Program-made: the position numbers and the translations under genes
Source of the DNA: Catenulispora sp. GP43
GTDB lineage: Bacteria > Actinomycetota > Actinomycetes > Streptomycetales > Catenulisporaceae
Assembly (NCBI RefSeq): GCF_041260665.1
Contig: NZ_JBGCCT010000006.1
Coordinates: 1-64,000 of the forward strand
Direction of reading: 5' to 3'
DNA length: 64,000 nucleotides
Shown here: piece by piece, positions 1 to 8,559 of the stretch
How positions within the stretch are numbered: the stretch's first letter is position 1
How the letters are laid out: every line of letters starts with the position of its first letter
The notes under the pieces: model-generated
Told to the model about the DNA's origin: nothing
The model's input: only the letters and a program-made list of their open reading frames with translations
The model's database searches: none

Positions 1-176
1 TGTCGAGGTCGGTATTCACACACAGACAACGACACCCTTCGCCATGCCGTCACGCAGGCCCACGACCAGCCCAGCCTTCGGACTCAATCATCTAGGACAC
101 AAGATCGCAAAATCACTTGTTCACGAACTTTCTTTCGACTCTTCATTGGGGGGTCACGAGCGCTACAGTCCGAAGG

Positions 177-1196
177 ATGCGCTACATCATCATCGGCGCC
201 GGCGCGGTCGGCGGGACCATAGGCGGCCGGCTGGCCGAGTCCGGGCGGGACGTGGTCCTGGTCGCGCGCGGTGCGCACCTTGAAGCGTTGCAGAGGGACG
301 GGCTGCGCCTGATCACCCCGGACGCCGACCTGCGGCTTCCGATCCCGGCCGTCTCAGGCCCGGCCGAGCTCGGCGAGCTGCGGCGGGACGACGTGCTCGT
401 GCTGTGCGTGAAGGCGCAGGACACCGCGAGCGTACTGAACCAGTGGGCGCCGGCCCCGGTTGCCGGCGGCGGCACGGCCGCCGAGCTGCTGCCCGTGGTC
501 TGCGCGCAGAACGGCGTGGAGAACGAGCGTACGGCGCTGCGCCTGTTCCAGAACGTGTACGGGCTCTGCGTCTGGCTGCCCTCGCTGCACATGGAGCCGG
601 GCGTGGTCGCGGCCAACTGCACGCCGCAGTCCGGCATCCTCACCGTCGGCCGCTACCCCGACGGGGTCGACGACGTCATCAAGCAGATCGGCCACGACCT
701 GAGCGAGAGCCGCTTCGACGCGCCGGTGGTCGACGACGTGATGCGGTGGAAGTACGGCAAGCTGCTGAACAACCTGGGCAACGCCGTCGAGGCGGTCAGC
801 GACCTGAGTGTGGACGAGCCCCTGGCCGAGCGCCTGTTCGAGACCGCGCGCGAGGAGGGCATCCGAGCCCTGAACGCCGCCGGCATCCCCTTCGTCAACA
901 CGGCCGAGCGCCTGGCGGTCCAGGGCGAGCGCATGAACTTCGCCCAGATCCCCGGCACCCCGCGCGGCGGCGGCTCCAGCTGGCAGAGCCTGGCCCGCGG
1001 CGCCGGCTCGATCGAGACGGACTACCTGTCCGGCGAGATCTCGCTCATCGGCCGCACCCACGGCGTCCCCACGCCGGTCAACGCTCTGATGCAGCGGCTG
1101 AGCGCGCAGTTCGTCGCCGAGGGGCGGGCTCCGGGGAGCCTGCCGATCGCGGAGTTGGCGGAGCTGGTGGCGCGGGCACAGGAAACTGAGCGCTGA
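177..1196 (+). CDS. Ketopantoate reductase family (ApbA/PanE-like) oxidoreductase
   Basis: 339 aa. Members of this family reduce 2-dehydropantoate with NADPH in coenzyme A synthesis, but many actinobacterial paralogues act on unknown 2-oxo acids. The N-terminus is a Rossmann fold with the dinucleotide motif GAGAVGG at residues 7-13. The C-terminal helical domain carries KYGKLLNN, which fits the family's conserved lysine and asparagine region. The ATG at 177 places the Rossmann motif at the usual distance and is preceded by GAAGG; the longer in-frame start at 117 would add 20 non-conserved residues. The gene stands alone and ends in a 20-bp tandem repeat and a strong terminator hairpin. The pantothenate role is not certain. 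Confidence 0.85.
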   Translation: MRYIIIGAGAVGGTIGGRLAESGRDVVLVARGAHLEALQRDGLRLITPDADLRLPIPAVSGPAELGELRRDDVLVLCVKAQDTASVLNQWAPAPVAGGGTAAELLPVVCAQNGVENERTALRLFQNVYGLCVWLPSLHMEPGVVAANCTPQSGILTVGRYPDGVDDVIKQIGHDLSESRFDAPVVDDVMRWKYGKLLNNLGNAVEAVSDLSVDEPLAERLFETAREEGIRALNAAGIPFVNTAERLAVQGERMNFAQIPGTPRGGGSSWQSLARGAGSIETDYLSGEISLIGRTHGVPTPVNALMQRLSAQFVAEGRAPGSLPIAELAELVARAQETER

Positions 1197-1220
1197 AACA
1201 GGAAGCTGAGCGCTGAAACA
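1181..1220. repeat. 20-bp tandem duplication over the stop codon
   Basis: The 20 bases at 1181-1200 are repeated at 1201-1220 with one change. The repeat core is CTGAGCGCTGAAACA, and the first copy contains the TGA stop of the upstream gene. It abuts the terminator hairpin starting at 1220. A similar core occurs beside another terminator at 57257-57271. Confidence 0.8.
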
Positions 1221-1267
1221 CGTTCACCGCCGCCTCACGCTCGCAAGCGTGAGGCGGCGGTGAACGT
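1220..1267. terminator. Bidirectional terminator hairpin
   Basis: A perfect 22-bp inverted repeat (1220-1241 with 1246-1267) with the 4-nt loop CGCA lies between the convergent reductase (+) and thiolase (-) genes. There is no long U-tract, as is common in GC-rich actinobacteria. Confidence 0.85.
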
Positions 1268-1288
1268 GCATGTGCTTGTGGTCGAGGC

Positions 1289-2485
1289 CTAAGCCCGCCC
1301 TACCACGATGGCCGAACCGTGCCCGAACAAGCCCTGATTCACCGCGACCCCGACCCGGGCCCCCGCCACCTGCCGGTCCCCGGCATCCCCGCGCAGCTGC
1401 CGGGTCAGCTCGCAGACCTGCGCGATGGCCTGCGCCGGGATCGCCTCGCCGAAGGAGCTCAGACCGCCGCTGGCGTTGACCGGCACCCGGCCGCCGAGCG
1501 CGGTCGCGCCCTCGTGCAGCAGTTTCTCCGCGTCGCCGGGGGCGCACAGGCCGATCTCCTCGTACCAGTCCAGCTCCATCGCGGTCGTCAGGTCGTAGAC
1601 CTCTGCGAGGTCCACGTCCTCCGGGCCGATGCCCGCGGCCTCGTACGCCGCGTGCGCCAGCGACTCGCGGAAGGTGCGTGCCGCCGGCGCGGCCGTGGCC
1701 ATGGAGTCAGAAGCCAGATACGGGAAGTCCGGGACCGTTCTCGGGTACGTCGGCGTGGGCGCTGAGATGGCGCGGATGCGCACCGCGTCCTTGTTCAGCC
1801 GGCGCGCGTAGTCCTCCGACGTCAGGACGACCGCTGCGGCGCCGTCGCTGGTGGCGCAGATCTGCAGCAGGCGCAGCGGGTCGCTCACCATCGGGGAGTT
1901 CAGGACCGTCTCGGCGTCGACCTCCGCCCGGAAGCGCGCGTACGGGTTCAGGGCGCCGGCGCGGGCGTTCTTCACCTTCACCGCGGCGAAGTCGGCCTCG
2001 GTCGAGCCGCACAGCGCCATGCGGCGGCGGGCGTACAGGCCGAAGTACGCCGGGTTCGTCGCGCCGAGCAGGCGGAAGCGGAGCCAGTCCGGGTCGTCGG
2101 GGCGGTCGCCCCCGACCGGGGCGAAGAAGCCCTTAGGGGTGGTGTCCGCGCCGACCACCAGGACCACGTCGGCCAGGCCGGCCAGGATGTGGGCGCGCGC
2201 GGTGGACAGCGCCTGCGCCCCGGTGGCGCACGCCGCGTAGCAGCTGGCCACCGGCGCGCCGTGCCAGCCCAGGGCCTGGGACAGGGCCGAGCCCGCGACG
2301 AAGCCCGGGTAGCCGTTGCGGATCGTCTCGCCGCCGACCACCAGCTGGACGTCACGCCAGCCCAGGCCCGCGTCGGCCAGCGCGGCGCGGGCCGCGACCG
2401 AGCCGTATTCGGCGAAGGGTTTTCCCCACGCGCCCCAGGGGTGCATGCCGACGCCGGCCACGGCGACGGAGTCCATGCCGCTCAT
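1289..2485 (-). CDS. Thiolase-like (lipid-transfer/SCP-x type) acyltransferase
   Basis: 398 aa. It belongs to the thiolase superfamily branch often annotated as lipid-transfer protein or acetyl-CoA acetyltransferase, which takes part in beta-oxidation of sterol side chains or other branched acyl-CoAs. ASCYAACATGAQAL near residues 80-93 corresponds to the nucleophile-cysteine loop, and VNASGGLSSFGEAIPA and GLFGHGSA are C-terminal active-site loops. Its start overlaps the stop of the upstream DUF35 gene by 4 bp, so the two are co-translated. Such thiolase-DUF35 pairs are known to form complexes in steroid degradation. The substrate is unknown here. Confidence 0.85.
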   Translation of the reverse strand: MSGMDSVAVAGVGMHPWGAWGKPFAEYGSVAARAALADAGLGWRDVQLVVGGETIRNGYPGFVAGSALSQALGWHGAPVASCYAACATGAQALSTARAHILAGLADVVLVVGADTTPKGFFAPVGGDRPDDPDWLRFRLLGATNPAYFGLYARRRMALCGSTEADFAAVKVKNARAGALNPYARFRAEVDAETVLNSPMVSDPLRLLQICATSDGAAAVVLTSEDYARRLNKDAVRIRAISAPTPTYPRTVPDFPYLASDSMATAAPAARTFRESLAHAAYEAAGIGPEDVDLAEVYDLTTAMELDWYEEIGLCAPGDAEKLLHEGATALGGRVPVNASGGLSSFGEAIPAQAIAQVCELTRQLRGDAGDRQVAGARVGVAVNQGLFGHGSAIVVGRA

Positions 2486-2961
2486 GCGTGCGCCTCCCCG
2501 GTGTATGCGTCATATCCAGCAACGGGGCGCCAATTCCAGACCCTTTCCTCAACGCCCGTAGAGGAAAGGAGGGTTCCGGGGGCCAATTCCATGGTCATTC
2601 CGACCCGGAGCGCCTCGGCCGGGATGTCCGGGGCGACCTGGCCGAGCACGATCATCCGCTCGGCGGCCAGCTCGACGGCGGCCAGCGCATAGGGGGAGAA
2701 CTCGGTATCCGGGGGCCGCGGATAGGGCGGCGGGGGAGCGTACCGGGCGTCGGTGTACGACCACAGGGTCCCGGTGGTGGACAGCGGTTCCGGGCTCTGG
2801 TCCAGACCCTCGCAGCCGGGGTCGGGGCAGCCGGGGACGGTCCGGGGAGGGAAGCTCAGGGCGCCGCACGCGGTGCAGCGGCCGGCCAGCAGGACGAAGC
2901 CGTCCGGACTCTCGCGGAACCATCCTTCGGTTCCCGGAGCGGCCGGTATGCCGTCAGTCAT
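2482..2961 (-). CDS. DUF35 zinc-ribbon/OB-fold acyl-CoA-binding protein
   Basis: 159 aa. The N-terminal rubredoxin-like zinc ribbon has two cysteine pairs (CTAC near residue 29, then CPDPGC), followed by the OB-fold typical of DUF35 proteins (GTLWSYTDARYAPPPPY, then the beta strands). Family members bind acyl-CoA and partner with thiolases. The gene is immediately upstream of the thiolase with a 4-bp overlap, which supports a two-subunit enzyme. A proline-rich loop of four prolines (PPPPYPRPP) lies between the two domains. Confidence 0.88.
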   Translation of the reverse strand: MTDGIPAAPGTEGWFRESPDGFVLLAGRCTACGALSFPPRTVPGCPDPGCEGLDQSPEPLSTTGTLWSYTDARYAPPPPYPRPPDTEFSPYALAAVELAAERMIVLGQVAPDIPAEALRVGMTMELAPGTLLSSTGVEERVWNWRPVAGYDAYTGEAHA

Positions 2962-3095
2962 GGATCTGACGGTATATCAGATTGGTCGCTCCGGGAACGT
3001 CAGCCCGCGGTGGTTCCGTTCAGTACCCGGCGTCTTCCACTGGGAAAGAGACAGTGGACGGGGCCGGTGAAGAGAAGGTGGCGTTCTCGCGTGCC

Positions 3096-3671
3096 TCAGT
3101 CGTCGGCGCGACGGCGGCTTCCGCGCTGGTCGTCGAGCCGGCCGAGCACGCCCGGCAGACGCTCCAGCAGGCCGACGAGCTGGTCGAACTCCTCGTCGGT
3201 GTACGAGCGGCGCAGCGAGCGGTCCAGGGCCCGCACCCGGCGCTTGGCGGCCTCATAGGCCTCCTTGCCGCGTGCGGTGACCTCCGCGTCGATGACGCGG
3301 CCGGCCCCACGGCCGAACTCGCGGGTGATGTAGCCCTTGCGCTCCAGCGCGGCCACCAGCCCGACCATGGCCTGCGGCGTCACCGAGACCGAGCGGGCCA
3401 GCGTCGCCGAGGAGGCGCGGCGCAGGTGGACCAGTGCCTGCAGGACGCCGTACTGGGCCTCGGTGAGGTCGAGTTCGGCGAGCAGGCGTGTCATGTGCCG
3501 GGCGAGCTCACGGTCGCACATGGTGAGCAGCCACGGCAGATAGCCCGTGGAGGGCCGGTAACGGACCGGGCGATGGCCTCGGCCGGCGAGCGATCCGCCG
3601 GTGGCCGGGACCAGTTCCTGCTCGTCCTCGTCCTCGTGCTCGGCGGTGTGTACAGATGTGTGTTCTGACAC
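3096..3671 (-). CDS. MarR family transcriptional regulator
   Basis: 191 aa from the GTG at 3671, which has a strong ribosome site (GGGGGGAAG) 8 nt upstream. An ATG at 3743 would add 24 residues but has no ribosome site. The winged-helix core runs from about residue 60 (LTEAQYGVLQALVHLRRASS) through the recognition helix region (SVSVTPQAMVGLVAALERKGY) to the wing (RGAGRVIDAEVTARG). MarR proteins are dimeric repressors of ligand-responsive genes. The acidic N-terminal extension (EHEDEDEQE) is unusual. The target is unknown; an imperfect palindrome 150 bp upstream may be its operator. Confidence 0.85.
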   Translation of the reverse strand: MSEHTSVHTAEHEDEDEQELVPATGGSLAGRGHRPVRYRPSTGYLPWLLTMCDRELARHMTRLLAELDLTEAQYGVLQALVHLRRASSATLARSVSVTPQAMVGLVAALERKGYITREFGRGAGRVIDAEVTARGKEAYEAAKRRVRALDRSLRRSYTDEEFDQLVGLLERLPGVLGRLDDQRGSRRRADD

Positions 3672-3820
3672 AGCGGGTCTTCCCCCCTTGCGTGTTGGTG
3701 CCACCCACTGCCGCGTTCCCGCCAACGCGGTGACAGCGCTCATGTTGCGTGTCGAGTGGAATGGACTTGTTCAAGCCCATCATATTCACGGAAAGGGCAC
3801 TCCGACAGCGGGTCTGCGCT

Positions 3821-3844
3821 GTAGATCTGTGTACGCAGATTTAC
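3821..3844. promoter_or_regulatory. Imperfect palindrome, possible operator
   Basis: GTAGATCTG and CAGATTTAC form 9-bp arms with one mismatch around a 6-bp centre. It lies 150 bp upstream of the marR GTG start. Size and symmetry fit a MarR-type dimer site, but this is inferred from position only. Confidence 0.4.
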
Positions 3845-4036
3845 GGATGTTGAGTTCAGCCGATTGAGGCTATACACGCAGGCACGCCGAAGACGCCGTT
3901 ACCGGCGGGTAGCCGGCCGCGGCGCAGCGCGAAACAGGGCCCTGAGGTGCGCAAGGACCGGGGCCGGGCTCCTGTGCGGGGGGAGTGGAGCCCGTGAAGG
4001 GGGGTGTGTTCGGTTGTCTGCAGGCCTGATACTGAG

Positions 4037-4096
4037 CGCTCCACCCGCGCTGCCGGATCACCTGGGGGGAGAGGGAGACAGGGCGCGGGTGGAGCG
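4037..4096 (+). ncRNA. Long-loop hairpin in the leader of the CDP-alcohol transferase gene
   Basis: A perfect 14-bp inverted repeat (4037-4050 with 4083-4096, CGCTCCACCCGCGC and complement) encloses a 32-nt loop. It lies about 200 bp before the start at 4294. It could be a leader RNA element or a terminator for upstream transcription; it matches no riboswitch I recognise. Confidence 0.35.
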
Positions 4097-4293
4097 GTTT
4101 CGTACTCGGCGACACCGTGCGGGCTGGTGCGGTGGGTCGGCCGGTCCTGCATCACGAAGGCTACCGCTTGGACACGCTGAGTTGATGATCATGGCGTACT
4201 TCTTGAACCAGACTTTGCCGTTTCTTGGCACAACCCCCGGCGGACGTGTACCGATGGCCCAGGCCCAGCCGCTGATCGCCTAAAGTTCTCCCT

Positions 4294-5283
4294 GTGAATC
4301 GAGGCAGGGCGGGCGACTACGACGACGGGTACGGCTACGAGCACGACCCATACCAGGCCGGCTACGGTTCCCCGGACGACGACGCCACCGTCAACGTCAA
4401 CGATTACCAGGGCGACTACGACGACGGTTCCTACGAGAACGGCGGCTACCACGACGGCGGGTACCACGAAGAGGGGTACCAGGGCGACGGGTACGGCGAC
4501 GACGGCTATGACGAGGACGGGTACGACGACGGCGGCCAGGGCCACGGCCACGGCGGCGCGTACGACGGCCACGACGGCCACGACGGCCACGACGGCCACG
4601 ACGACCACGGCGGCCACGACGACCACGGCGGCCAGGGCGGCCAGGGCGGCCACGGCGACGACTACGGCGACGGCGAGGACGACCTCGAGGTCTCCAACCG
4701 CATCTTCACCATCCCGAACCTGATCAGCCTGGCCCGGCTGGCCGGCGTCCCGCTGTTCCTGGGCCTGATCCTGTCGCCGTACTACGGCGGCCCGAAGTAC
4801 GACGTCTGGGCGCTGGTCATCCTGGCGCTGTCCGGTTTCTCCGACTGGCTGGACGGCAAGCTGGCCCGGCGCTGGAACCAGATGACCAAGTTCGGCGCGA
4901 TGATCGACCCGCTGGCCGACCGGCTGTACATCCTGGCCACGCTGGTCGGGCTGACGGTGCGGCAGATCATCCCGTTGTGGCTGCCGATCGTGCTGGTCGG
5001 CCGGGACGTGGCGATGCTGGTGCTGATCTCGCCGAAGCTGCGCAAGGCCGGATACGGGGTGGCCTTGCCGGTGCACTTCCTGGGCAAGGCGGCGACGTTC
5101 AACCTGCTCTACGCCTTCCCGCTGCTGCTGCTCGGGCAGATCAGCGAGAAGCCCAACCACCTGACCGACATCGCCAACATCTTCGGGTGGGCGTTCGTCG
5201 GGTGGGGGACCGCGCTGTACCTGTTGGCCGGCGGCATGTACTTCGTGCAGGCCCGGCAGCTCACCCGCGGCACCGGGCGCTGA
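4294..5283 (+). CDS. CDP-alcohol phosphatidyltransferase (PgsA-like) with long disordered N-terminus
   Basis: 329 aa. The enzyme transfers a phosphatidyl group from CDP-diacylglycerol to an alcohol such as glycerol-3-phosphate or phosphatidylglycerol, at the membrane. The CDP-alcohol motif is complete from about residue 185 (DG-x2-AR-x8-G-x3-D-x3-D, seen as DGKLARRW then GAMIDPLAD), with several membrane helices around it. Residues 1-135 are a low-complexity tail of Gly, Tyr, Asp and His, including four GHD repeats. It is the first gene of the block syntenic with M. tuberculosis Rv1822 (pgsA2)-Rv1830. The GTG start at 4294 has only a weak ribosome site. The alcohol acceptor cannot be told from sequence. 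Confidence 0.85.
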   Translation: MNRGRAGDYDDGYGYEHDPYQAGYGSPDDDATVNVNDYQGDYDDGSYENGGYHDGGYHEEGYQGDGYGDDGYDEDGYDDGGQGHGHGGAYDGHDGHDGHDGHDDHGGHDDHGGQGGQGGHGDDYGDGEDDLEVSNRIFTIPNLISLARLAGVPLFLGLILSPYYGGPKYDVWALVILALSGFSDWLDGKLARRWNQMTKFGAMIDPLADRLYILATLVGLTVRQIIPLWLPIVLVGRDVAMLVLISPKLRKAGYGVALPVHFLGKAATFNLLYAFPLLLLGQISEKPNHLTDIANIFGWAFVGWGTALYLLAGGMYFVQARQLTRGTGR

Positions 5284-5324
5284 GGCGCACGCCGTCGCGC
5301 GCGGCGTGCGGGGAGCATGTCAAG

Positions 5325-6203
5325 ATGGCCTCCATGCCCACGCCGCCCGACGTCCGGAGCACCCCGCGCCGCGACGCCTCGATGTCGTTGCTCACCAACC
5401 TGCTCAACGACACCCTGGACCCCGGGTACGCCGAGACCGCGGCGCGGCGCAAGGCCGCCGGCGAACCCGATGCCGGCACAAGCCACTGGACCAAGCGCAT
5501 GTCGCCGACCGTGCTGTTCGGGGTGGCGGCCGTCGCGCTGGTGCTGGTGATCGCGGCGATCCAGACTCACCGCGAGGCCCCGGCGGTGGAGCGGGAGCGG
5601 CAGCAGCTGATCTCGCGGGTGCAGGAGGGCGAGCGCAAGAACTCGGCCGACGAATCCATGATCTCCGCGCTGCGCGGGCAGCTGCAGGCCGCGCAGGCCG
5701 AGGCGCTGGGCCCGGAGCAGGGCAAGGCGTTCACCGCGATGGCGGTGGCCACCGGCGCCTCCCCGGTGACCGGGCCGGGGCTGGAGGTGGTGCTCAACGA
5801 CGCCGCCGGGGCCGACTCCTCGGCCAGCAGCGACCCGCGGCAGACCAGCAACAGCGCGAGCCGGGTCCTGGACGTGGACCTGCAGCACACGGCGAACGGC
5901 CTGTGGGCGGCCGGCGCGGAGGCGATCGCCATCAACGGCCAGCGGCTCACCGCGCTGTCGGCGATCCGCACCGCGGGCTCGGCGATCATGGTGGACTTCC
6001 GCCCGCTGTCGCCGCCGTACACGATCCAGGCGATCGGCGACCCGAAGTCGATGGCGGCCAAGTTCGCCGACGGTGCCGACGGCCGCTACCTGTTCGCGCT
6101 GAAGTCGCAGTACGGCATCGGCTTCACCACGAACACCAAGGACAAGCTGAACCTGCCGGCGGCCACGCAGCTGACACTGAGCGACGCGGTGCCGGTGCCG
6201 TGA
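5325..6203 (+). CDS. DUF881 membrane-anchored protein
   Basis: 292 aa, homologous in position to Rv1823. A cytoplasmic N-terminus of about 60 residues precedes one membrane helix (VLFGVAAVALVLVIAAIQ). A short coiled coil follows (AVERERQQLISRVQEGERKN) and then the DUF881 domain outside the membrane. The function is unknown; DUF881 genes flank sbp near cell-wall and division genes across actinobacteria. The ATG at 5325 has GGGGAG upstream. The gene is 41 bp after the phosphatidyltransferase gene and 180 bp before sbp. Confidence 0.85.
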   Translation: MASMPTPPDVRSTPRRDASMSLLTNLLNDTLDPGYAETAARRKAAGEPDAGTSHWTKRMSPTVLFGVAAVALVLVIAAIQTHREAPAVERERQQLISRVQEGERKNSADESMISALRGQLQAAQAEALGPEQGKAFTAMAVATGASPVTGPGLEVVLNDAAGADSSASSDPRQTSNSASRVLDVDLQHTANGLWAAGAEAIAINGQRLTALSAIRTAGSAIMVDFRPLSPPYTIQAIGDPKSMAAKFADGADGRYLFALKSQYGIGFTTNTKDKLNLPAATQLTLSDAVPVP

Positions 6204-6384
6204 GGAACGGTGCCGGGGGTTCGGTACGGTGGCCCCAGCAGTTTCCCCGAACCGGGCGGTCACCGAATCAGGCCCCGAGGCCGTCGGCGCCCGAGACGGA
6301 CCATCCCTGGCCCGGGCCGGGATCGACAGTGACTGTGACCGAGACCGAAATGGCCGAGATGACCGAGATGACTTGGAGGGCGCC

Positions 6385-6717
6385 GTGATCGCGGCGATCG
6401 GATTGGTGATCGGCGTGATCGCGGGGGTGGTCTTCCACCCCACCGTGCCCGGGGGGCTGGCGCCCTACCTGCCGATCGCCGTGGTGGCGGCGCTGGACGC
6501 GGTGTTCGGCGGCCTGCGCGCCCTGCTGGACGGGATCTTCGACGACAAGGTGTTCGTGGTCTCCTTCGTCTCCAACGTGCTGGTGGCCGCGCTCATCGTG
6601 TACCTCGGCGACCAGCTCGGCGTCGGCTCCCAGCTGACCACCGGCGTCGTGGTGGTGCTGGGCATCCGCATCTTCTCCAACGCCGCGGCCATCCGCCGCC
6701 ACATCTTCCACGCCTGA
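6385..6717 (+). CDS. sbp: Small basic protein Sbp (DUF1290)
   Basis: 110 aa, the normal size of the family. It is a short integral membrane protein with about three helices (VIAAIGLVIGVIAGVVF, LPIAVVAALDAVFGGLRALL, FVVSFVSNVLVAALIVYLG) and the C-terminal tail RIFSNAAAIRRHIF. The function is unknown. In Bacillus it lies in the division cluster near ftsA/ftsZ, and in actinobacteria it sits between two DUF881 genes, as here. The GTG at 6385 has GGAGGG just upstream; the upstream in-frame start at 6229 would add a tail not seen in the family. Confidence 0.9.
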   Translation: MIAAIGLVIGVIAGVVFHPTVPGGLAPYLPIAVVAALDAVFGGLRALLDGIFDDKVFVVSFVSNVLVAALIVYLGDQLGVGSQLTTGVVVVLGIRIFSNAAAIRRHIFHA

Positions 6718-6731
6718 GAACGGAGCGCTGG

Positions 6732-8432
6732 GTGCAGACGCGGCCGGGGAACGAGCCGGACCGGGATCCGGAGTCGGGGGCGGGGAACGGGGACGAGGAG
6801 CGCGATCCGTTCACGCCGAAGGTGCGGCCTGAGGAGGGTGAGGGCGAGGGCGAGACCGGGGCCGAGGCGAATCTGGCCGAGACCATGGATCTCCGGAGTC
6901 TGGAGGCGGAGAAGGCCGAGGCCAAGGCCAAGGCCGAGCGGCATAAGCATCGCGGGCAGATGTCCCCTGAGACGTTGAAGGCTCAGGAGTCGGCTGCCGA
7001 GAGCGGTGACGAGGCCGGGGGTGAGAGCGAGTCCGGTCAGGCGGAGAAGGCTGCCGAGGTGGGCGGCGAGAGCGACAAGCCGACCGAGCCCCAGCCGGAG
7101 GAGCCTGTCGAAGCCGCCGAGGAGAGCCAGCCTGCTCGCTCGGACAAGCCTGCCGAAGGTGAGCCGGCGCAGGCGGAGAAGGCCGTAGAGGCCGGTGGCG
7201 AGAGTGAGTCTGCTCAGCCCGAGAAGCCCGCCGAGCCCGAGAAGCCCGCCGAGCCGGTGGATCTCGCCGCGACCGTGAACCTCCGCGACGTGCTTCCCGA
7301 AGAGCCCACTGCCGACACCGGCGCCGAATCCGCTCGCCCGCGTCCGGAGTCCGCCGAGACCGTGAATCTCCGGGACATGCTTCCGGAGGACTCCGCCAAG
7401 GGCACCGAAGGCGAGTCCCCGCTCCGCCGTCGTACGCCCGGCGAGCCGCCCCGCCGGCGTCCCGCCCCCGGTCCCGGCGGGCAGCCTCCGCGCCGTCCCG
7501 CGCCGGGGCAGGATCCGCGGCGTGCCGCGGGGCATCCGCAGTCGGGGGAGCAGGGTCCGCGCCGCCGACCGGCTCCCGGGCCGCGTCCCGGGGTCCGTCC
7601 GGTCGGGCCGGCCAGTCCTGCCAGTCCCGCCAGCCCGGCCGCTGCCGCCGTGGCCGCCTCGGTCGCGTCCGGTTCCGGGTCCGGTGTGCCCGGCAAGCCG
7701 GCCGCGCCGTCGGTCTCGCTGGGGCGTCGGCGGCTGTTCGCCGCGCTGTGGCCGCCGCGGCTGTCGCGCAACCAGGCGGTGGTCGGTGTGCTGCTGGCTG
7801 CTTTGGGCGCGGCTTTGGCGATCCAGGTGCGGGCCACCAACACCTCCGACGAGATTCTGCGGGGTGCGCGGGCCGACGATCTGGTGAACATCCTCGACGA
7901 GGTGACCTCGCGGGGCCAGAGTCTGGATGCCGAGCTGCGCAACCTGGAGACGCAGAACGCGGCGATCCAGGACAGCGCCGACAAGGCGCAGGCCGCTTTG
8001 GCGCAGGCCCAGCAGAAGGCCAAGGATCTGCAGATCCTCGCCGGGACGGTCAAGGCCAAGGGGTCCGGCATCACCATGACCATCACCGATCCGCAGGGGC
8101 AGCTGAAGTCCGCGACGTTGCTCAACGCGCTGGAGGAGCTGCGGGCCGCCGGGGCCGAGGTGGTGCAGGTGGACGACGTGCGCGTGGTCGTCTCCTCGTC
8201 CTTCGTCGACGCCCCCGACGGCGGGATCGCGCTGGACGGGCACGAGCTGGCCAAGCCCTACGTCTACAAGGTGATCGGCGACCCGAACACGCTCGGGCCG
8301 GCCATGCAGATCCCCGGCGGGGTGGTGGCGACCGTGAAGACCCAGGGGGCCAACGTGACGATCACGCCCGGGCAGGTGCTGGTGGACGCGGTGGCGCCGG
8401 CGCCGAATCCGGACTACGCCAAGGCCGGGTGA
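6732..8432 (+). CDS. DUF881 protein with ~330-residue disordered N-terminal region
   Basis: 566 aa, the equivalent of Rv1825 but much longer than the usual 250-300 aa. Residues 1-330 are acidic (Glu/Ala/Pro-rich) and then basic-proline-rich (PPRRRPAPGP), with no globular fold expected. A short motif recurs three times: ETMDLRSLEAE near residue 50, ATVNLRDVLPEE near 180 and ETVNLRDMLPED near 210. A single membrane helix follows (AVVGVLLAALGAALAIQV), then a coiled coil and the DUF881 domain (GSGITMTITDP). The GTG start at 6732 is 14 bp after sbp. The tail is cytoplasmic and could dock partners. Confidence 0.85.
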   Translation: MQTRPGNEPDRDPESGAGNGDEERDPFTPKVRPEEGEGEGETGAEANLAETMDLRSLEAEKAEAKAKAERHKHRGQMSPETLKAQESAAESGDEAGGESESGQAEKAAEVGGESDKPTEPQPEEPVEAAEESQPARSDKPAEGEPAQAEKAVEAGGESESAQPEKPAEPEKPAEPVDLAATVNLRDVLPEEPTADTGAESARPRPESAETVNLRDMLPEDSAKGTEGESPLRRRTPGEPPRRRPAPGPGGQPPRRPAPGQDPRRAAGHPQSGEQGPRRRPAPGPRPGVRPVGPASPASPASPAAAAVAASVASGSGSGVPGKPAAPSVSLGRRRLFAALWPPRLSRNQAVVGVLLAALGAALAIQVRATNTSDEILRGARADDLVNILDEVTSRGQSLDAELRNLETQNAAIQDSADKAQAALAQAQQKAKDLQILAGTVKAKGSGITMTITDPQGQLKSATLLNALEELRAAGAEVVQVDDVRVVVSSSFVDAPDGGIALDGHELAKPYVYKVIGDPNTLGPAMQIPGGVVATVKTQGANVTITPGQVLVDAVAPAPNPDYAKAG

Positions 8433-8471
8433 GCACGGGCCCCTCAGGCCCGGTGCGCCGCGGGCCCGTGC
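8433..8471 (+). terminator. Hairpin directly after the DUF881 stop
   Basis: A 10-bp inverted repeat (8433-8442 with 8462-8471, GCACGGGCCC) starts at the base after the stop codon. It probably reduces read-through into gcvH 90 bp further on. Confidence 0.5.
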
Positions 8472-8559
8472 ATGGTCCAGAATATGACCGCGGGCCCAGC
8501 AGCCCGCGGCGGCCGCCGCGCCGTCGAAACCGTGTGAGGAAAGGGCGGCAAAGAAGCCG

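Larger units (their letters stand above)
3672..4293. other. Intergenic region between MarR gene and CDP-alcohol transferase gene
   Basis: 622 bp without a convincing gene. The short reading frames have no family resemblance and weak ribosome sites. It holds an imperfect palindrome (3821-3844) and a long-loop hairpin (4037-4096). Around 3750-3860 it is noticeably more AT-rich than its surroundings, as expected for promoters of the divergent flanking genes. Confidence 0.6.

Noticed and set aside
3864-4283. Small open frame upstream of the CDP-alcohol transferase
   Set aside because: No ribosome site or conserved segment, composition as non-coding; overlaps the leader hairpin.
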